28,146 bases of DNA from Paramacrobiotus richtersi. Its lineage: Eukaryota; Tardigrada; Eutardigrada; Parachela; Macrobiotidae. The position numbers and the translations under genes were made by a program. How positions within the stretch are numbered: position 1 is the first letter of the stretch; each line of letters starts with the position of its first letter. The DNA lies in assembly GCA_034698045.1 (NCBI GenBank), contig JAQGAU010000436.1, forward strand, positions 1 through 28,146, read 5' to 3'. The notes beneath the pieces were generated by a model. It did no database searches. It saw only the letters and a list, made by a program, of their open reading frames with translations, and was not told where the DNA came from. Below, one piece after another: positions 1-10,012 of this stretch.

Positions 1-197
1 GGGGTGGGCGGCGACGAAGGCGAGGAAGTCGGTGTCGAGGTTGGCGGGGGTCACGGGGGTGGTGGAGCGCTGGAGGATTTGGCGGCGGGTGGTTTTGAAA
101 AATGGGTACTGGGGGATGGGGTTGAGGGGGTCGGCGTCGGTGAACAACGCGGCTTGGGCGGGAGGGAGGTGGGTGTCGGGAGTGCCGATCAGTTCAC
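1..197 (-). CDS. Partial exon of an unrecognised protein, cut by the window edge
   Basis: The minus strand is open from position 197 to the window edge, about 65 codons, with C/G-rich third positions like the supported exons elsewhere in the window. The upstream side has an acceptor-like 'accgcag|G', which would make the exon start in phase 1, preceded by AT-rich intron-like DNA. The peptide contains ELIGTPDTHLPP, FTDADPLNPIPQYPFFK and DTDFLAFVAAHP, and I recognise no family in it. The plus-strand frames over the same bases are Gly/Val-rich shadows of the GC bias. It could be a host exon, or a downstream part of the same transcript as the integrase-like block at 1047-1480, since the spacer between them looks like an intron. 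Both readings are inference. Confidence 0.35.
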
Positions 198-1046
198 CTG
201 CGGTTAGTGGTTGTATTCGTAATCTCGTTTCTATTATAATGTATGTATTATGTTAGCATTTTTATCATCTTTCTATAAGATTTTCTTGGTACCACATTTT
301 TCTTTGCGTCTTTGTCTGTTTATATTCATATTGTGGTACATATATATATTTGCTGTCCGATTCCACTGGAATCATTCCAATGGCTTGTTATTTGAAAGTA
401 AATAAATCGAATTCGATAAGAAATCTCAAAAAAATGCATCCGGTTCGGAATGAAACTAGTTGTCACAAGCTAAAGAAACAAACGATTCCCTAGGGGAAAA
501 AAAGAGAATTCTAGTAATTATATAATTAACACTGATTTGCCAGATTACGAAGAACTTACAGCGGACAGATACGCCGTTACACTACGAATCCACACTACAG
601 TACTGCAACAATCGTTCGTCGCTTTCGCGGAAGCTAACTAACACAGAATAAATTAACAATGAATCAAAAAACTGAACGTTTGCAAATTAATCTCATTCTC
701 TAACGAAAACAAATCGTGCAAATTAACATACAGGGAGATTAGGAATAAAATACTCGGTAAAATTAAAGGAATCGTTGAAGTAACAATCAAGCCACTGTAT
801 CAAAATATGAAAACCTGCAGGTAAAAAAATCGAAAAACATAAAATTCAATAAATATTTACGTCCCTATCAGAACTATCATGTGGAAAACAACTACACATA
901 AAATAAAATTCTTCATTCAAATAAATCAATTAAAATTAATAAATTGATTTTTTTTAATTTAATAAAAATAAATAAAAATAAAAACTATTTACTTATTTCT
1001 ATTCATTGCATTTTTTTGGTTTTTATATAAAAACCCCGAAAAACTG
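198..1046. other. AT-rich spacer or intron, no gene seen
   Basis: Strongly AT-rich DNA, with a low-complexity A/T tract (taaaa/aataaa repeats) at about 900-1010. No open frame has a coding look. Its composition matches the proven introns of this window, so it may be an intron of a minus-strand gene with exons on either side. Confidence 0.5.
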
Positions 1047-1480
1047 CTACAAAACGACCATAAATATTCCACATGATTCCGTACCGTTTTTATCCAGCGC
1101 CAATCCCCCCGTCGTCACGCCCGCCTCGGCCCCCCGATCCTGCAGGACAAACAACTGATCCACCCCGTACTGTGAGTGCCTCAGCACCACCTCGTCCTCC
1201 GTCGTCGGACGGATGTCGTGCTCCTCCAACAGCCCCCGGAAGCATTCCGCCACTTTCTTACAGAAAACGTGTTTTTGTTTGGTCACACTGATCTCGCACC
1301 GTCCAAACCGGAAGTATAAGGACAGGAGGAAACGGGCGATGGCCTCGGGGGTGGTCTCGGGGACGGCGGTGGCTTCCGTCCAGTAGGTGCAGGTGTCCAC
1401 GGCGAAGAGGAGATAACGGTTACCGGAGGGGGTCTCGGGGAAGTTGCCCAGAATTTCCACACGGATCTGGGCTTAATCAA
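1047..1480 (-). mobile_element. Ty3/gypsy-type integrase core fragment (fossil or co-opted exon)
   Basis: The minus-strand block resembles the retroviral-type integrase catalytic core (rve) of Ty3/gypsy LTR retrotransposons. The typical run 'LGxxPETPSGNRYLLxAVD', a W-x-E-A-x-AVPxTTxExIARxLL stretch and an RFG motif can all be read, in the order expected for the N-terminal half of the core. No reverse transcriptase, RNase H, protease or LTR is visible around it, so it is only a fragment of such an element. The block is GC-rich, preceded by an acceptor-like 'cccag', and set in AT-rich intron-like DNA, which is unusual for a plain retroelement remnant. A host gene that co-opted an integrase domain is an alternative. 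I am fairly sure of the family and unsure of its status. Confidence 0.6.
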
Positions 1481-2627
1481 CCGTTATTTCACGTATTTTT
1501 GTGTTTTTATGCTTGAAAAGGGATCGAAAAGATTTCTTTAACTGAATAGATAGATCTGGGAAGCATATGAAAGAAACTGCGGAGCAAGGGAAGCAACCTG
1601 CCCCCCTTCCCCCCTCACTCCGACTCAACCCCGCAGGGCCCCTTGAAAATTACCAAATATTTTCTTTTTTTACTTCTGTTCTGTTAAGATATATTCTGCA
1701 TGATTGTCACTTGTGGAAATCATTTCACATAAATAATGCAAGCTGAATTCAGTCCGATTACTTGGCATCCAGAACTATCGGATATTTTTGGCACCAATTA
1801 CCTTCTTCCACACGTTTGGCATCACCGTGGCGTAAACAAATAGGCTTTCCATGGCAGGACAATGAGAAGCGTCCAAAAGTCAGTGAAAACAAAAGGCAGG
1901 CTGCAAAAAGTGGCAGGCATGCAGAGTAAACTGCAGTGAACATCAGGTGCCAGATTACCAAGTCGGAAAATTCTCGAAATCATGGATGTTTGCAGGCATT
2001 ATATGAAAGAACGGCTAGACAGCTTGATGAGAAAATTAAAACGTGTATTTAGTAATTTGCAAAACACTGACAAACACCATAGTTTTCCATCCCATGCTCC
2101 ATGCAGGACCATGCTGCATGCAAATGCATAAGCATTTACTGTATCCAGATTCCAGGCATGTTTCGCACTGTGCTTTCACCACTACAACCGCTGGTACCGC
2201 CCACCTGTTGCGATTCATTCTGATTGGTACTTTTATAATCGCGCTAATTTGATTGGATAAATGCTGATGTGCATTTCGAAAACACCGTCAGACATCGATT
2301 ACGTTGAAATGCTTTGTGCGTAAATTTGACTGGAATGCATACAGTCTGACCTGACGTGTCCCCCAAAACCTGCAGGACTGAAATTAAACAGAGCGCACAT
2401 CCTTATGATTTGCTAAAATGTTGCACAGGATCGGAGCCCAAGTTTCCAAGAAGAAAGCACGCAAAATTCTATACCTTTCTCAGCATTTAAGCAGATCCGC
2501 TTGTCTAGCCACTGGCACATGAATGAAGCCCGCACCACGCGGGACAATTGACAAATTCTATTGGCGAGGCAGTCAATGGCGTGACCTGGATTGACGCTCA
2601 CGTGGTACTCAAGCGAACGGCACAAGA
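1481..2627. other. Intergenic region, no supported gene
   Basis: Only short open frames occur here, none with coding composition or a recognisable product. The stretch at 2085-2135 is rich in overlapping 'catgc/gcatg' words. The part after about 2300 presumably holds the promoter and 5' UTR of the plus-strand gene that starts near 2628-2751, but I see no convincing TATA box. Confidence 0.5.
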
Positions 2628-2750
2628 ATGCTTGGCGATGGCCCAACGCCACAATTTCACTTGTACATCTTTTCATCAGCCTGCACACAGCCACAACAGT
2701 CTGGCAAGAGTGTTTTGACGAGCCGTATTTCCACGAAGACCCACCCAACC

Positions 2751-4055
2751 ATGAATTCCCGACTGCATCCATCCCTACTAGCCCATCTCTACGCCGTCGC
2801 CCGTCAGGAGCAGATTGATCATCCCAACCAACCGGAGACATCCCACCCGCAGACGGCGAACCAGGTGCCACAGCGACCCGTGCCTGTGACCATGGCGCCC
2901 GGCTCCTCCGGGACGAGTACGCCGTACGGCGCGGTCGTGGCCGATGCCCGGATCGCTCAGGCCAGTGTGGAGCGGATGCTGCTGCTGCAGCAATCGGCCG
3001 GTGTTCCGCATGCTGGCTGGACGCCAAATACCACGACGTACTTCTGGACTGATGAGCAGCAGATGGTGTATACGCGCGGGTACTTGGACGGACTCCAGAC
3101 AGCGCAGAATACGCTCCTGAACATGCAGGTTGGTAACTCGATTTTGCGGAGGATATGTCGTTTAAACTGCAGTTCCCTGTATATTTTTTCTAAGCATTTA
3201 ATTGGGTTTGTTTAGTAATTCGAACGACAACCTAAAATAAACAATAACAAAATAAATAAATAATTAACAAAAATAACAAAAATCCATTCAAATTAAACTT
3301 AAAATAATAGAGAATACCGTACGGCAGCGTTTTTCGATGATCTATTCGTAAAACATATCTAACAGTAAACATTTCTCAAGAGAAGACCGAAACAACAGGA
3401 AGAAAGCAGTTATAAGGAGAAAGTATTGCCAAGATAGTTGTACTCTATCGTGGTATTGCTAACTTGATAGATTTTACAGAGAACAATGCGAACCTGTTTT
3501 CGATAGCACTCGATTACGCGGCATTTCTCAGAAGTCAGATTTATTATGAACCTTGCTTAATTTTGTCAGTTTTGGAAATTCAAGTACGGCAAGGCCTTTC
3601 GAAAAGCAGATAAAAATCAACCAACAATAGTGTCGTTTTTGTATTATTCTGTTCTTCCACTGTGAAAATATACCCCACAGTTGTTGTTACAGGTGGGAAC
3701 GTTGAACCGCTACTCCCCGTATCCTCTCCCGGGACCCCGTTCCACTCACGGCCAGTATCTTCCCACCGACCCACAACACCCGACCTACTTCATTCCACCT
3801 CCTCCGTACCATCATCCCAGTCAGTACTTTATTCCCGAACAACGCTCCAGCCTGCCCGCACCCCCGGCTCCTCCGCGTCTCCTGCCGGCGCCCGTGGGCG
3901 GCCCCGTATCGCCCACCCGTCGTCGTCCACAGAAAGCGGAGAAACCCGCTGCGGACCAGGTGGCCGATCGTCAAGGACGCGGTCGTCTGGAGGCCGTGTT
4001 GAAAGGCGGAAAAGCGGCCAAGGAGGAGGATGATGAGGTCAATGTCGTCGATTGA
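2751..4055 (+). CDS. Two-exon gene for a Pro/Tyr-rich protein of unknown function
   Basis: Exon 1 is 2751-3128 and exon 2 is 3693-4055; the intron (3129-3692, 564 nt, AT-rich) starts GT, ends 'ttgttacag', and both borders are phase 0. The product is 246 aa. The chosen ATG has a good context (caaccATGa); an in-frame ATG at 2628 would add 41 residues. The N-terminal half has a Gln/Pro-rich region and then an ordered-looking segment with FWTDEQQMVYTRGYLDGLQ (about residues 95-115). The second half is low-complexity: YSPYPLPGP, FIPPPPYHHPSQYF, PAPPAPPRLLPAP, then a basic RRRPQK patch and an acidic KEEDDEVNVVD end. There is no signal peptide or membrane segment. Polyproline runs suggest SH3/WW-binding or a disordered regulator, which is inference. 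I do not recognise the family. The frame and splice model are well supported by composition. Confidence 0.7.
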
Positions 4056-4520
4056 ATGGACAACGGATTCTACTGTTTTTTTGAATGACGATCTTGATTG
4101 CATTTGCATGGCGCTCATGTTGACTGACTGCTTGTCGTGGTTGTTGTTTTTTTCAATATATTCTCTCAGTTTATAGCTTTTGTTAAGATTGTTTTACGGC
4201 AGTTTCTGTTTACCCCAGTTTGTCGATGGCACCCGTGAGAAAGATGTTTCTTGCTGGTACACTTACTGCACGTGCGTTTTTCCCGCATTCTGGGTGATTT
4301 TTCTATTAGTATTTTGTACTTTTTCGCAGCTCTGTCGCTTGTTAGATCTTTGGGGGCGATTCGTTGTTGTGGACGTGCCGTTGCAGCACGGACTTGTCTG
4401 ATGTTTGGGAAACTGCCAGGCTGTATGGATTAAACTGAACAATATTTGCTGTTTTTCCCAGACACTGATTTTAGTAACCCGTGTAAACGTTAGAGAGAAA
4501 AACAAGGACATAATTATTGG
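4056..4520. other. 3' UTR and spacer between convergent genes
   Basis: This lies downstream of the Pro/Tyr-rich gene and before the duplicated LRR unit. It holds only short open frames with poor coding look. No clear AATAAA is visible on the plus strand close to the stop, so the 3' end of the upstream transcript cannot be placed. Confidence 0.45.
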
Positions 4521-5044
4521 TGATACATGTAGTTATTGACCGTTCCAAGTAACATTTAATCGCACATACACTGCAGTTTCTTTTAAGCCATTCATTACGC
4601 ATTTGCAAGCGGCACTACCGTCCGGCTTCTCTCTACAGCACTCTATACGGTGCGACAAAATTGAAAAAGCGATTCATAAGTGCGCTCAAGTGACAAAAAA
4701 GCTAATTAAACGTGCACTTCGGCGATCACTGCGCGAAATTATCGTAATTACGCTCCAGTACAGTCTTTGGACGAAGAATATCCGTTTGATCGTCATGGAC
4801 GGCGAGTTCGGGCGAGAAGTCTTCAGTATCACTCGTTCCTTGCCTGAAAACAAAGAATTTTTATACGGACAAGTGACGAGCACAGTGGAGCTGTCCTGGT
4901 TATAATCCTGTAGATCGAAGAGCGCCGAAAAACAAATTTAACAGCTTCCTCGTGAAAAACGTAATCTGCCGGCGAGCGATAAAAACTGCGCACGTAAATA
5001 TACTGAAAGCTGCAAATTGTAATTGAGTATCGTCGACATGCACA

Positions 5045-6354
5045 TCAGATGTACACCTGCCTGTGCTTACAGTTGGAGAAGAAACGCCCAAACTCCAGTT
5101 TTCGATAGCAATTTCCCAGGTTGTATGGATCGGTTGATTCCCATATTAGTCCAACATTTCCGCAGTTCAACCCCATTCGTAAAGGCGTCCTATTTTTCGG
5201 GTCTTGATTAAAGGTGATCTGCGGGATCAGTGACGAGCACCGGCAGTCATCCGTAGGACACAATGGATTGCGTTGCAAATTCACGGTCTTGTGTCGAGCG
5301 TTCGGGGTGGCGTTTGCCCACATGTACAAGATGCTGAGTGGAATGTTTGTCAAACTGTTTCCCTGTAAATCCACGAAGGATAGTTTGGGAAAATCAACGG
5401 TAGAGGTGGTCTCCATTGTGCTGATTGAATTGCTTCCCAAAGACACGCTCTGCAACGACTAATTTTTAGTTTTTGTATGATATTCAGGACCGACTGTAGT
5501 CAATACTCTTCATGGCGTAATATGCACCGTTTGCACCGGAAACGTCATACACCTGTGCTGCGATACACATGCTCTCTGTCTGGTATCACTTTTTCAGCGC
5601 AGCGCTTTTTCAGGACCCCTTGTAGTTTGCTCAGTGTATGATAAAATCTTTGAGCAGACCGGCTAAGCCTTTAAAGTCCCGCTTTCTGAGCTTTTGCGTT
5701 TGCGAAGAAAGCAGTACGAAACGATCAACTTACGCCAAGTGTAGGCGCTACGATCCGTAGGTGTGCCCAGTCAAATGTCTCCAGTTTGTTCCCTGATAAC
5801 CACAGTGATCTAAAGCTCGGCCGAGCGCCCATCTGGCTGAACGCATCCGGTTCAATTAGCTTCAGTCCCGTATGAACGATGCTTAGAACTTCTAGTCCTT
5901 CGAAACCAGCCAGAAAACTGGCTGATAATGTAGTAAGCTTCCCCGCTTGGATAAACAGCTGTTCCAGAGAATGCTTAACGTTATCCAGCCACAAATTAAC
6001 CCTTTCTGAACCTCCGGCATCCAAGTCAAAACTGCACAGCCGAATAACCTGTAAGTGTGTCTCGCGAGCCACTGGTACGGCACTGGGATCCAGGACAGCA
6101 GTTCCACTGGTAGTGCCACATTGGGAGATGCCATTACGTGCCTTTAGTGTTCCCAAGCTCAGGAAGAACACGTTGTTCGGTAATCCGGACAAATCGCATA
6201 AAGTGGAGACCAACCCATTTCCGGAGCATTCGCAAAAGGTGTCGCTGCCACTCACGCGACAGTATGGATGACCATTCTTAAATGTGCTTGCAGAGTCAAC
6301 AAAGGTTATAAAAAGTAATAGCACGACTGCAACTATCTGCCCGTTTGCGTCCAT
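5045..6354 (-). CDS. Secreted leucine-rich-repeat protein, copy A
   Basis: Two exons on the minus strand. Exon 1 is 6354-5734 (207 codons), with a strong donor GTAAGT. Exon 2 is 5449-5045, after acceptor 'gtcgttgcag'. Both borders are phase 0 and the intron is 284 nt. The product is 341 aa. A signal peptide covers about residues 1-22 (IVAVVLLLFITFVDSAS). An LRRNT-like cysteine group follows (Cys 32, 41, 43, 53), then several irregular LRRs (LEVLSIVHTGLKLIEPDAF, SLWLSGNKLETF, VSLGSNSIS, LSFVDLQGNSLTNIP), then a C-terminal cysteine-rich cap (NPLCPTDDCRC onward). The LRR fold implies protein binding outside the cell; the partner is unknown. An in-frame ATG at 6405 is rejected because it lies only 12 nt below the TATA box (6417-6423), probably upstream of the transcription start. 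Compared with copy B, the C-terminal tail is about 66 residues shorter. Confidence 0.85.
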
Positions 6355-6416
6355 CCTTACTGTACCGACTTTATGAAAACGTGAACGGGGCGGAGTAAAC
6401 TGCATAACAAGTAAGG

Positions 6417-6452
6417 TTTTATAGTGCAGAAATGTTGTCACCTTGACCTTGA
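6417..6452 (-). promoter_or_regulatory. Core promoter of LRR gene A: TATA box and FTZ-F1-type site
   Basis: On the minus strand TATAAAA lies at 6423-6417, 63-69 nt before the ATG. About 20 nt further upstream, 6452-6444 reads TCAAGGTCA, a perfect match to the FTZ-F1/NR5A monomer consensus YCAAGGYCR, running directly into AGGTGACA. The same arrangement is conserved in copy B. Confidence 0.6.
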
Positions 6453-7092
6453 AGATAGTCGCAGTTATGAGTAAACAAGAAAAGGTGGCGGAGTATGTGT
6501 TTTACCTGTGGCGAGCAAACTTGTGCAGACTGCCTAATTATTGTGCCGTTTTTGGCTGCCGCTGTTTTGGAACAAACGGCGCCAATGTTTTCGAACGGAT
6601 ACTCATCCGTAACATGCCAGAATAAACCCGCAAAACTGCAACTATCCGGCATATTGAACGTTCTGACAGAACAGGGTCCTTCGAAGCGCTCGTGAATCAC
6701 CCTGCCTGCCAGGTTCGTGAAACGTGACACCACGAGATCTTTAGGTATGTGAATATCTCCATTGGTTTAAGTCATGTATTCATGGCCTTGTAGTTTTTGA
6801 TCTTTCCAAGTAACCTTTAGTCGCACATACGTTAAACAATATAGTAAGTATCTTTTAAGCGCCATGTGTAAAAGATATATACTACCGTCCAGCTCTTATC
6901 TGCTCAAAAGCACAACAAAATCATTTAAGCAAACATGCGCTCCAGTGAAATTACAAGCGAATCGGTGCGTCGGTAAGCACTGCGCGAAATTATCGTAATT
7001 AATATTATGTTCCAGTACAGTCTTTTGAGGAAGACCCGTTTAATCGTTCTCGACGGCAAGTTGGGGCGTGAAGTCCTCGGTGTCACTCACAA

Positions 7093-8793
7093 TCAACTGC
7101 TTGCCTGAAAACAAGGATTCTGTACGGACAAGTGACAAGCACAGTGGAGTTGTCCTAAGACTGAAGAGCACCGAAACACAAATGTAGCACTTTGTCGTGA
7201 AGAACGTAATGTGCCGGCGAGCGATAAAAACTGCATACATGTAAATATTAAATACACTGAAAGCTGCAGCTGGTAACTGCGCGTATCCTCGATATCTGTA
7301 TACACCATACTGTGCTTACAGTCGCCGTTGGAGAGGAAACGACCAAACCCCGGTCGTCGATAGCAAGTCCCCACGTTGTACGGATCGGTCGATTCCCAGT
7401 TCAGTTCAACATCGCGGCCGCAGTCTAACTCCATTCGTAGAGGTGCCTTACTTTCCGGGTCTTGATTACAGGTGATCAGCGGGATCGGTGACGAGCATCG
7501 GCAGTTTACAGTAGGACACAGTGGATTGCGTTGCAACTTCACGGTCTTGGATCGAGCAGTCGGGGTGGTGCTGGCCCACATGTACAAGACGTTGAGTGGA
7601 ATCTTTGTCAGATTGTTTCCCTGTAAATCCACGAGGGATAGTTTGGGGAAGTCGACGGAAGATGTGGTATCCATAGTGCTGATTGAATTGTTTTCCAAAA
7701 ACACGCTCTACAACGACTACATTTTGGTTGTTGTATTTGTATTCGTGACATACTGTAGTCAACAGTATGACATCGTGACATTTACATATTATACGGACCT
7801 GTATACTGTGATCATTGTACAAATGTTAATGATTATGTTGGCAGTTGGTCACTGCCAACGAAGTGCGTTTTTCCGTCATGATAACTACTTGTAAATGCTG
7901 TACCATTAGCTTAACGCATTCTGTAGACCGTCAGATCAAGCACCGGAAACAGCCTACACTTGTGTTATTTTACACATGCTTTCGGTCTCGTGTTATGTTT
8001 TCAGAAACAGGTTTGCACAGTTCGTTTGCGCAGCGTATGATATATAAATTGATGCTACTTCGAATCTTTGGACAGCCAGATAGGCCTAAGAGTTCCCTTT
8101 ATTTGGATTTGCGCAGGAACCAGTAAGCAACCATTAACTTACGTCCAGTGTGGACGCCACGATCCGTAAATGTGCCCAGTCAAATGTTTCCAGTTTGTTC
8201 TCTGTGAGCCACAGTGATCCAAGGGTCGGTCGAGCGCCCATCTCGCTGAATGCATCCGATTCAATCAGTTTCAGTCCCGTACGAACGATACTTAGAACAT
8301 TTAGTCCTTCGAACCCTGCCAGCAAACTGGCTGATAATGTAGTAAGTTTCCCCTCTAGGATAACCAGCTGTTTCAGAGAATGCTTAACATTATCCAGCCA
8401 CAAATTCACCCTTCCTGCGCCTCCCGCATCAAAGTCAAAGTTGCAGAACCGAGCAATCAGCAAGTGTGTGTCGCGAGCCAATGGTACGGCGCTAGGATCC
8501 AGTACTGGATTTCCATTGGTAGTGCTACATTGGAAAATTCCCAAGGGCGAATCGCCATACGTGGACAGCATTGTTCCCACGCTCAGAACGAACACGTTGT
8601 TCGGTAATGCGGAAAAGTCGCATGAAGTGGAGACCAACCCGTTTCCGGAGCATTCGCATATGGTTACGTTACGTCCACCATTGTCCCTTTGGCGACAGGA
8701 TGGATGACCGTTCCTGAATGTGCTTGCAGTGTTACCAAAGGTCATAAAAAGCAATCCCACAAATGCAGCTATTTGCCAGTTTATGTCCGTCAT
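7093..8793 (-). CDS. Secreted leucine-rich-repeat protein, copy B
   Basis: Tandem paralogue of the gene at 5045-6354 with the same structure. Exon 1 is 8793-8143 (217 codons, donor GTAAGT) and exon 2 is 7707-7093 after 'gtcgttgtag', both phase 0. The product is 421 aa. It has a signal peptide (AAFVGLLFMTFGNTAS), an N-terminal cysteine group (Cys 33, 46, 48, 58), an NVT glycosylation sequon near residue 43, irregular LRRs (LNVLSIVRTGLKLIESDAF, SLWLTENKLETF, LSLVDLQGNNLTKIP) and a cysteine-rich C-terminal cap (NPLCPTVNCRC). After the cap it continues for about 66 residues that copy A lacks. These include a hydrophobic stretch (LQLSVYLIFTCMQFLSLAG) that could be a membrane segment, or could be read-through into an ancestral 3' UTR. 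The homologous DNA in copy A carries indels and shows no sign of coding constraint. Extracellular ligand binding is inferred from the fold only. Confidence 0.85.
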
Positions 8794-8849
8794 TACTGGA
8801 CCTTTACGAAAAACTCAATTTGATGGATAAAACTGCATAACGGCTCAGG

Positions 8850-8885
8850 TTTTATAGTGCAGAAATGTTGTCACCTTGACCTTGG
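8850..8885 (-). promoter_or_regulatory. Core promoter of LRR gene B: TATA box and FTZ-F1-type site
   Basis: TATAAAA lies at 8856-8850, about 60 nt before the ATG. CCAAGGTCA at 8885-8877 again fits YCAAGGYCR perfectly. The first base differs from copy A (C against T), yet both are allowed by the consensus, and spacing to the TATA box is preserved. Confidence 0.6.
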
Positions 8886-9186
8886 GCATAGTCTTAGTTA
8901 TGAGTAAACGAGAAAAAGTGGCGGCGTGAGTGTTTTGCCTGTGGCGAGCAAACTTGTGCAAGCAAACTGCAGAATTATAGTACCGACCTCTTCTTTTGGA
9001 ACAAACGGCACCAGTGCTTTCTAACGGATACCTGAAACATGCCTGAATAAACAGGAAAACTGCAGCCATCCGGCATACTGAAGGTTTTGACCGAACACAG
9101 TTCTTCGTAGCGCCTGTGAATCACCCTGCCTGCCGGGTTCGTGAAATGTGACACGAGGTCTTTATGTGAATATCTCCATTGGTTAA

Positions 9187-9526
9187 GCAATTTTTGGCTG
9201 GATTTTGTAAATGTGAATTGTATCTTACGCACATAAAAACATATTTAGGAAGAGCAGTTTCACAAAATCAGTTCAAAATATCTACAATCTTATATGGTCA
9301 TCCTGGTTTAACATCGTACTCCGAACTGTATGTTTAATAGCAAGTCCCAGTTATACTTAAGATTACCGCAGTCTATGTCAATTTGTAAAAACATCGCAGT
9401 TTTCGGTTTCGAGGAAAGGAGGTCAGAGTTAAGGGGAAAAAATACTCAGTGGATACCGTTTTGGATGGTTGGCCAACGTATTTTCTAGGATGAAATCTCA
9501 AACGTGTAACGTTACCGCATGCGGCA
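9187..9526. other. Spacer between LRR unit B and the foldback element
   Basis: AT-rich sequence with no open frame of coding quality. Nothing recognised. Confidence 0.5.
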
Positions 9527-10012
9527 CACATGATAGGATTGTTTGACCCTGTGATCAGGTCATTGTTTACCCGCAGCGCGCGCGCAGCCCACAACAGGTG
9601 TGTAAACAATTAAAGAGCAGGTAAATAAGATGAAACGTCTCGATAAAATCAGCCGTGTATCAAAAGTATGATTTGAAAACGCTGTAAAATGTTTAAAAAG
9701 ATAAGAAAGACTATTACACAAGCTTTTCTGATTTCATCCATTGTGTCGCAAGATATCGAATTTCGAAATTTTTGAAATTCAGTATCTTCTTACGTAATGA
9801 ATGAAATGTAAAAAGCTTGTGTAATAATCTTTCTTATCTTTTTACACATTTTATAGCGTTTTCAAGTCATACTTCCGATAACGGCTGATTTTATCGAGAC
9901 TTTTCTTCTTATTTACCTGCTCTTTGTTTACACACCTGTTGTAGGCTGCGCGCGCTCTGCGGGTAAACAATGACCTGATCAGAGGGTAGAGCAAACCCTT
10001 GTCTATCACATG
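9527..10012. mobile_element. Foldback MITE-like non-autonomous DNA element
   Basis: Two arms of about 220-240 nt form a long imperfect inverted repeat around a centre near 9765. Paired landmarks include TGATAG at 9531 with CTATCA at 10003, 'tgatcaggtcattgtttacccgc' (9551) with its complement (9959-9980), 'cacaacaggtgtgtaaacaa', 'gagcaggtaaataag', 'tctcgataaaatcagccg' and 'attacacaagctttt'. There is no coding capacity. This is the form expected of a MITE or foldback element mobilised in trans by a DNA transposase. The arms have diverged by scattered changes and small indels, and I see no certain target-site duplication, so the superfamily stays open. Confidence 0.75.

Larger units (their letters stand above)
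4520..6768. repeat. Tandem duplication unit A carrying LRR gene A
   Basis: Unit A is a direct repeat of 6770-9186. Matching landmarks run the whole length. The left edges share 'ttccaagtaac..ttta.tcgcacatac' (4540s and 6800s). The interior flank shares 'actgcgcgaaattatcgtaatta'. The right edges share 'tgaatcaccctgcctgcc' and 'gtgaatatctccattggtt' (6690-6765 and 9118-9183). Similarity is high in both coding and non-coding parts, with several indels, so the duplication is fairly recent but not brand new. Confidence 0.85.
6770..9186. repeat. Tandem duplication unit B carrying LRR gene B
   Basis: This is the second copy of the ~2.3 kb unit described at 4520-6768, in the same orientation and directly abutting it. 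It is slightly longer, mainly because the intron of gene B is 435 nt against 284 nt in gene A. It also has in-frame insertions in exon 1. The junction between units falls near 6768, after the shared 'tatctccattggtt' landmark. Confidence 0.85.

Noticed and set aside
1758-1961. Small minus-strand frame with a hydrophobic start
   Set aside because: The hydrophobic part is Cys/Phe-rich and irregular, the rest is unlike any secreted peptide I know, and AT-rich DNA gives such frames by chance.
2413-3027. 204-codon minus-strand open frame
   Set aside because: It lies antisense to exon 1 of the Pro/Tyr-rich gene and runs past the exon's upstream edge. It has no domain, and the plus-strand model has good splice sites and composition.
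2751-3128. Resemblance of YTRGYLDGLQTAQNTL to the pre-bZIP segment of Jun
   Set aside because: The match needs a shift in register, and no basic-leucine-zipper region follows in either exon.
8150-8707. 185-codon plus-strand open frame
   Set aside because: It is the antisense of exon 1 of LRR gene B. The equivalent antisense frame in copy A (5879-6271) is shorter and different, as expected for a shadow.
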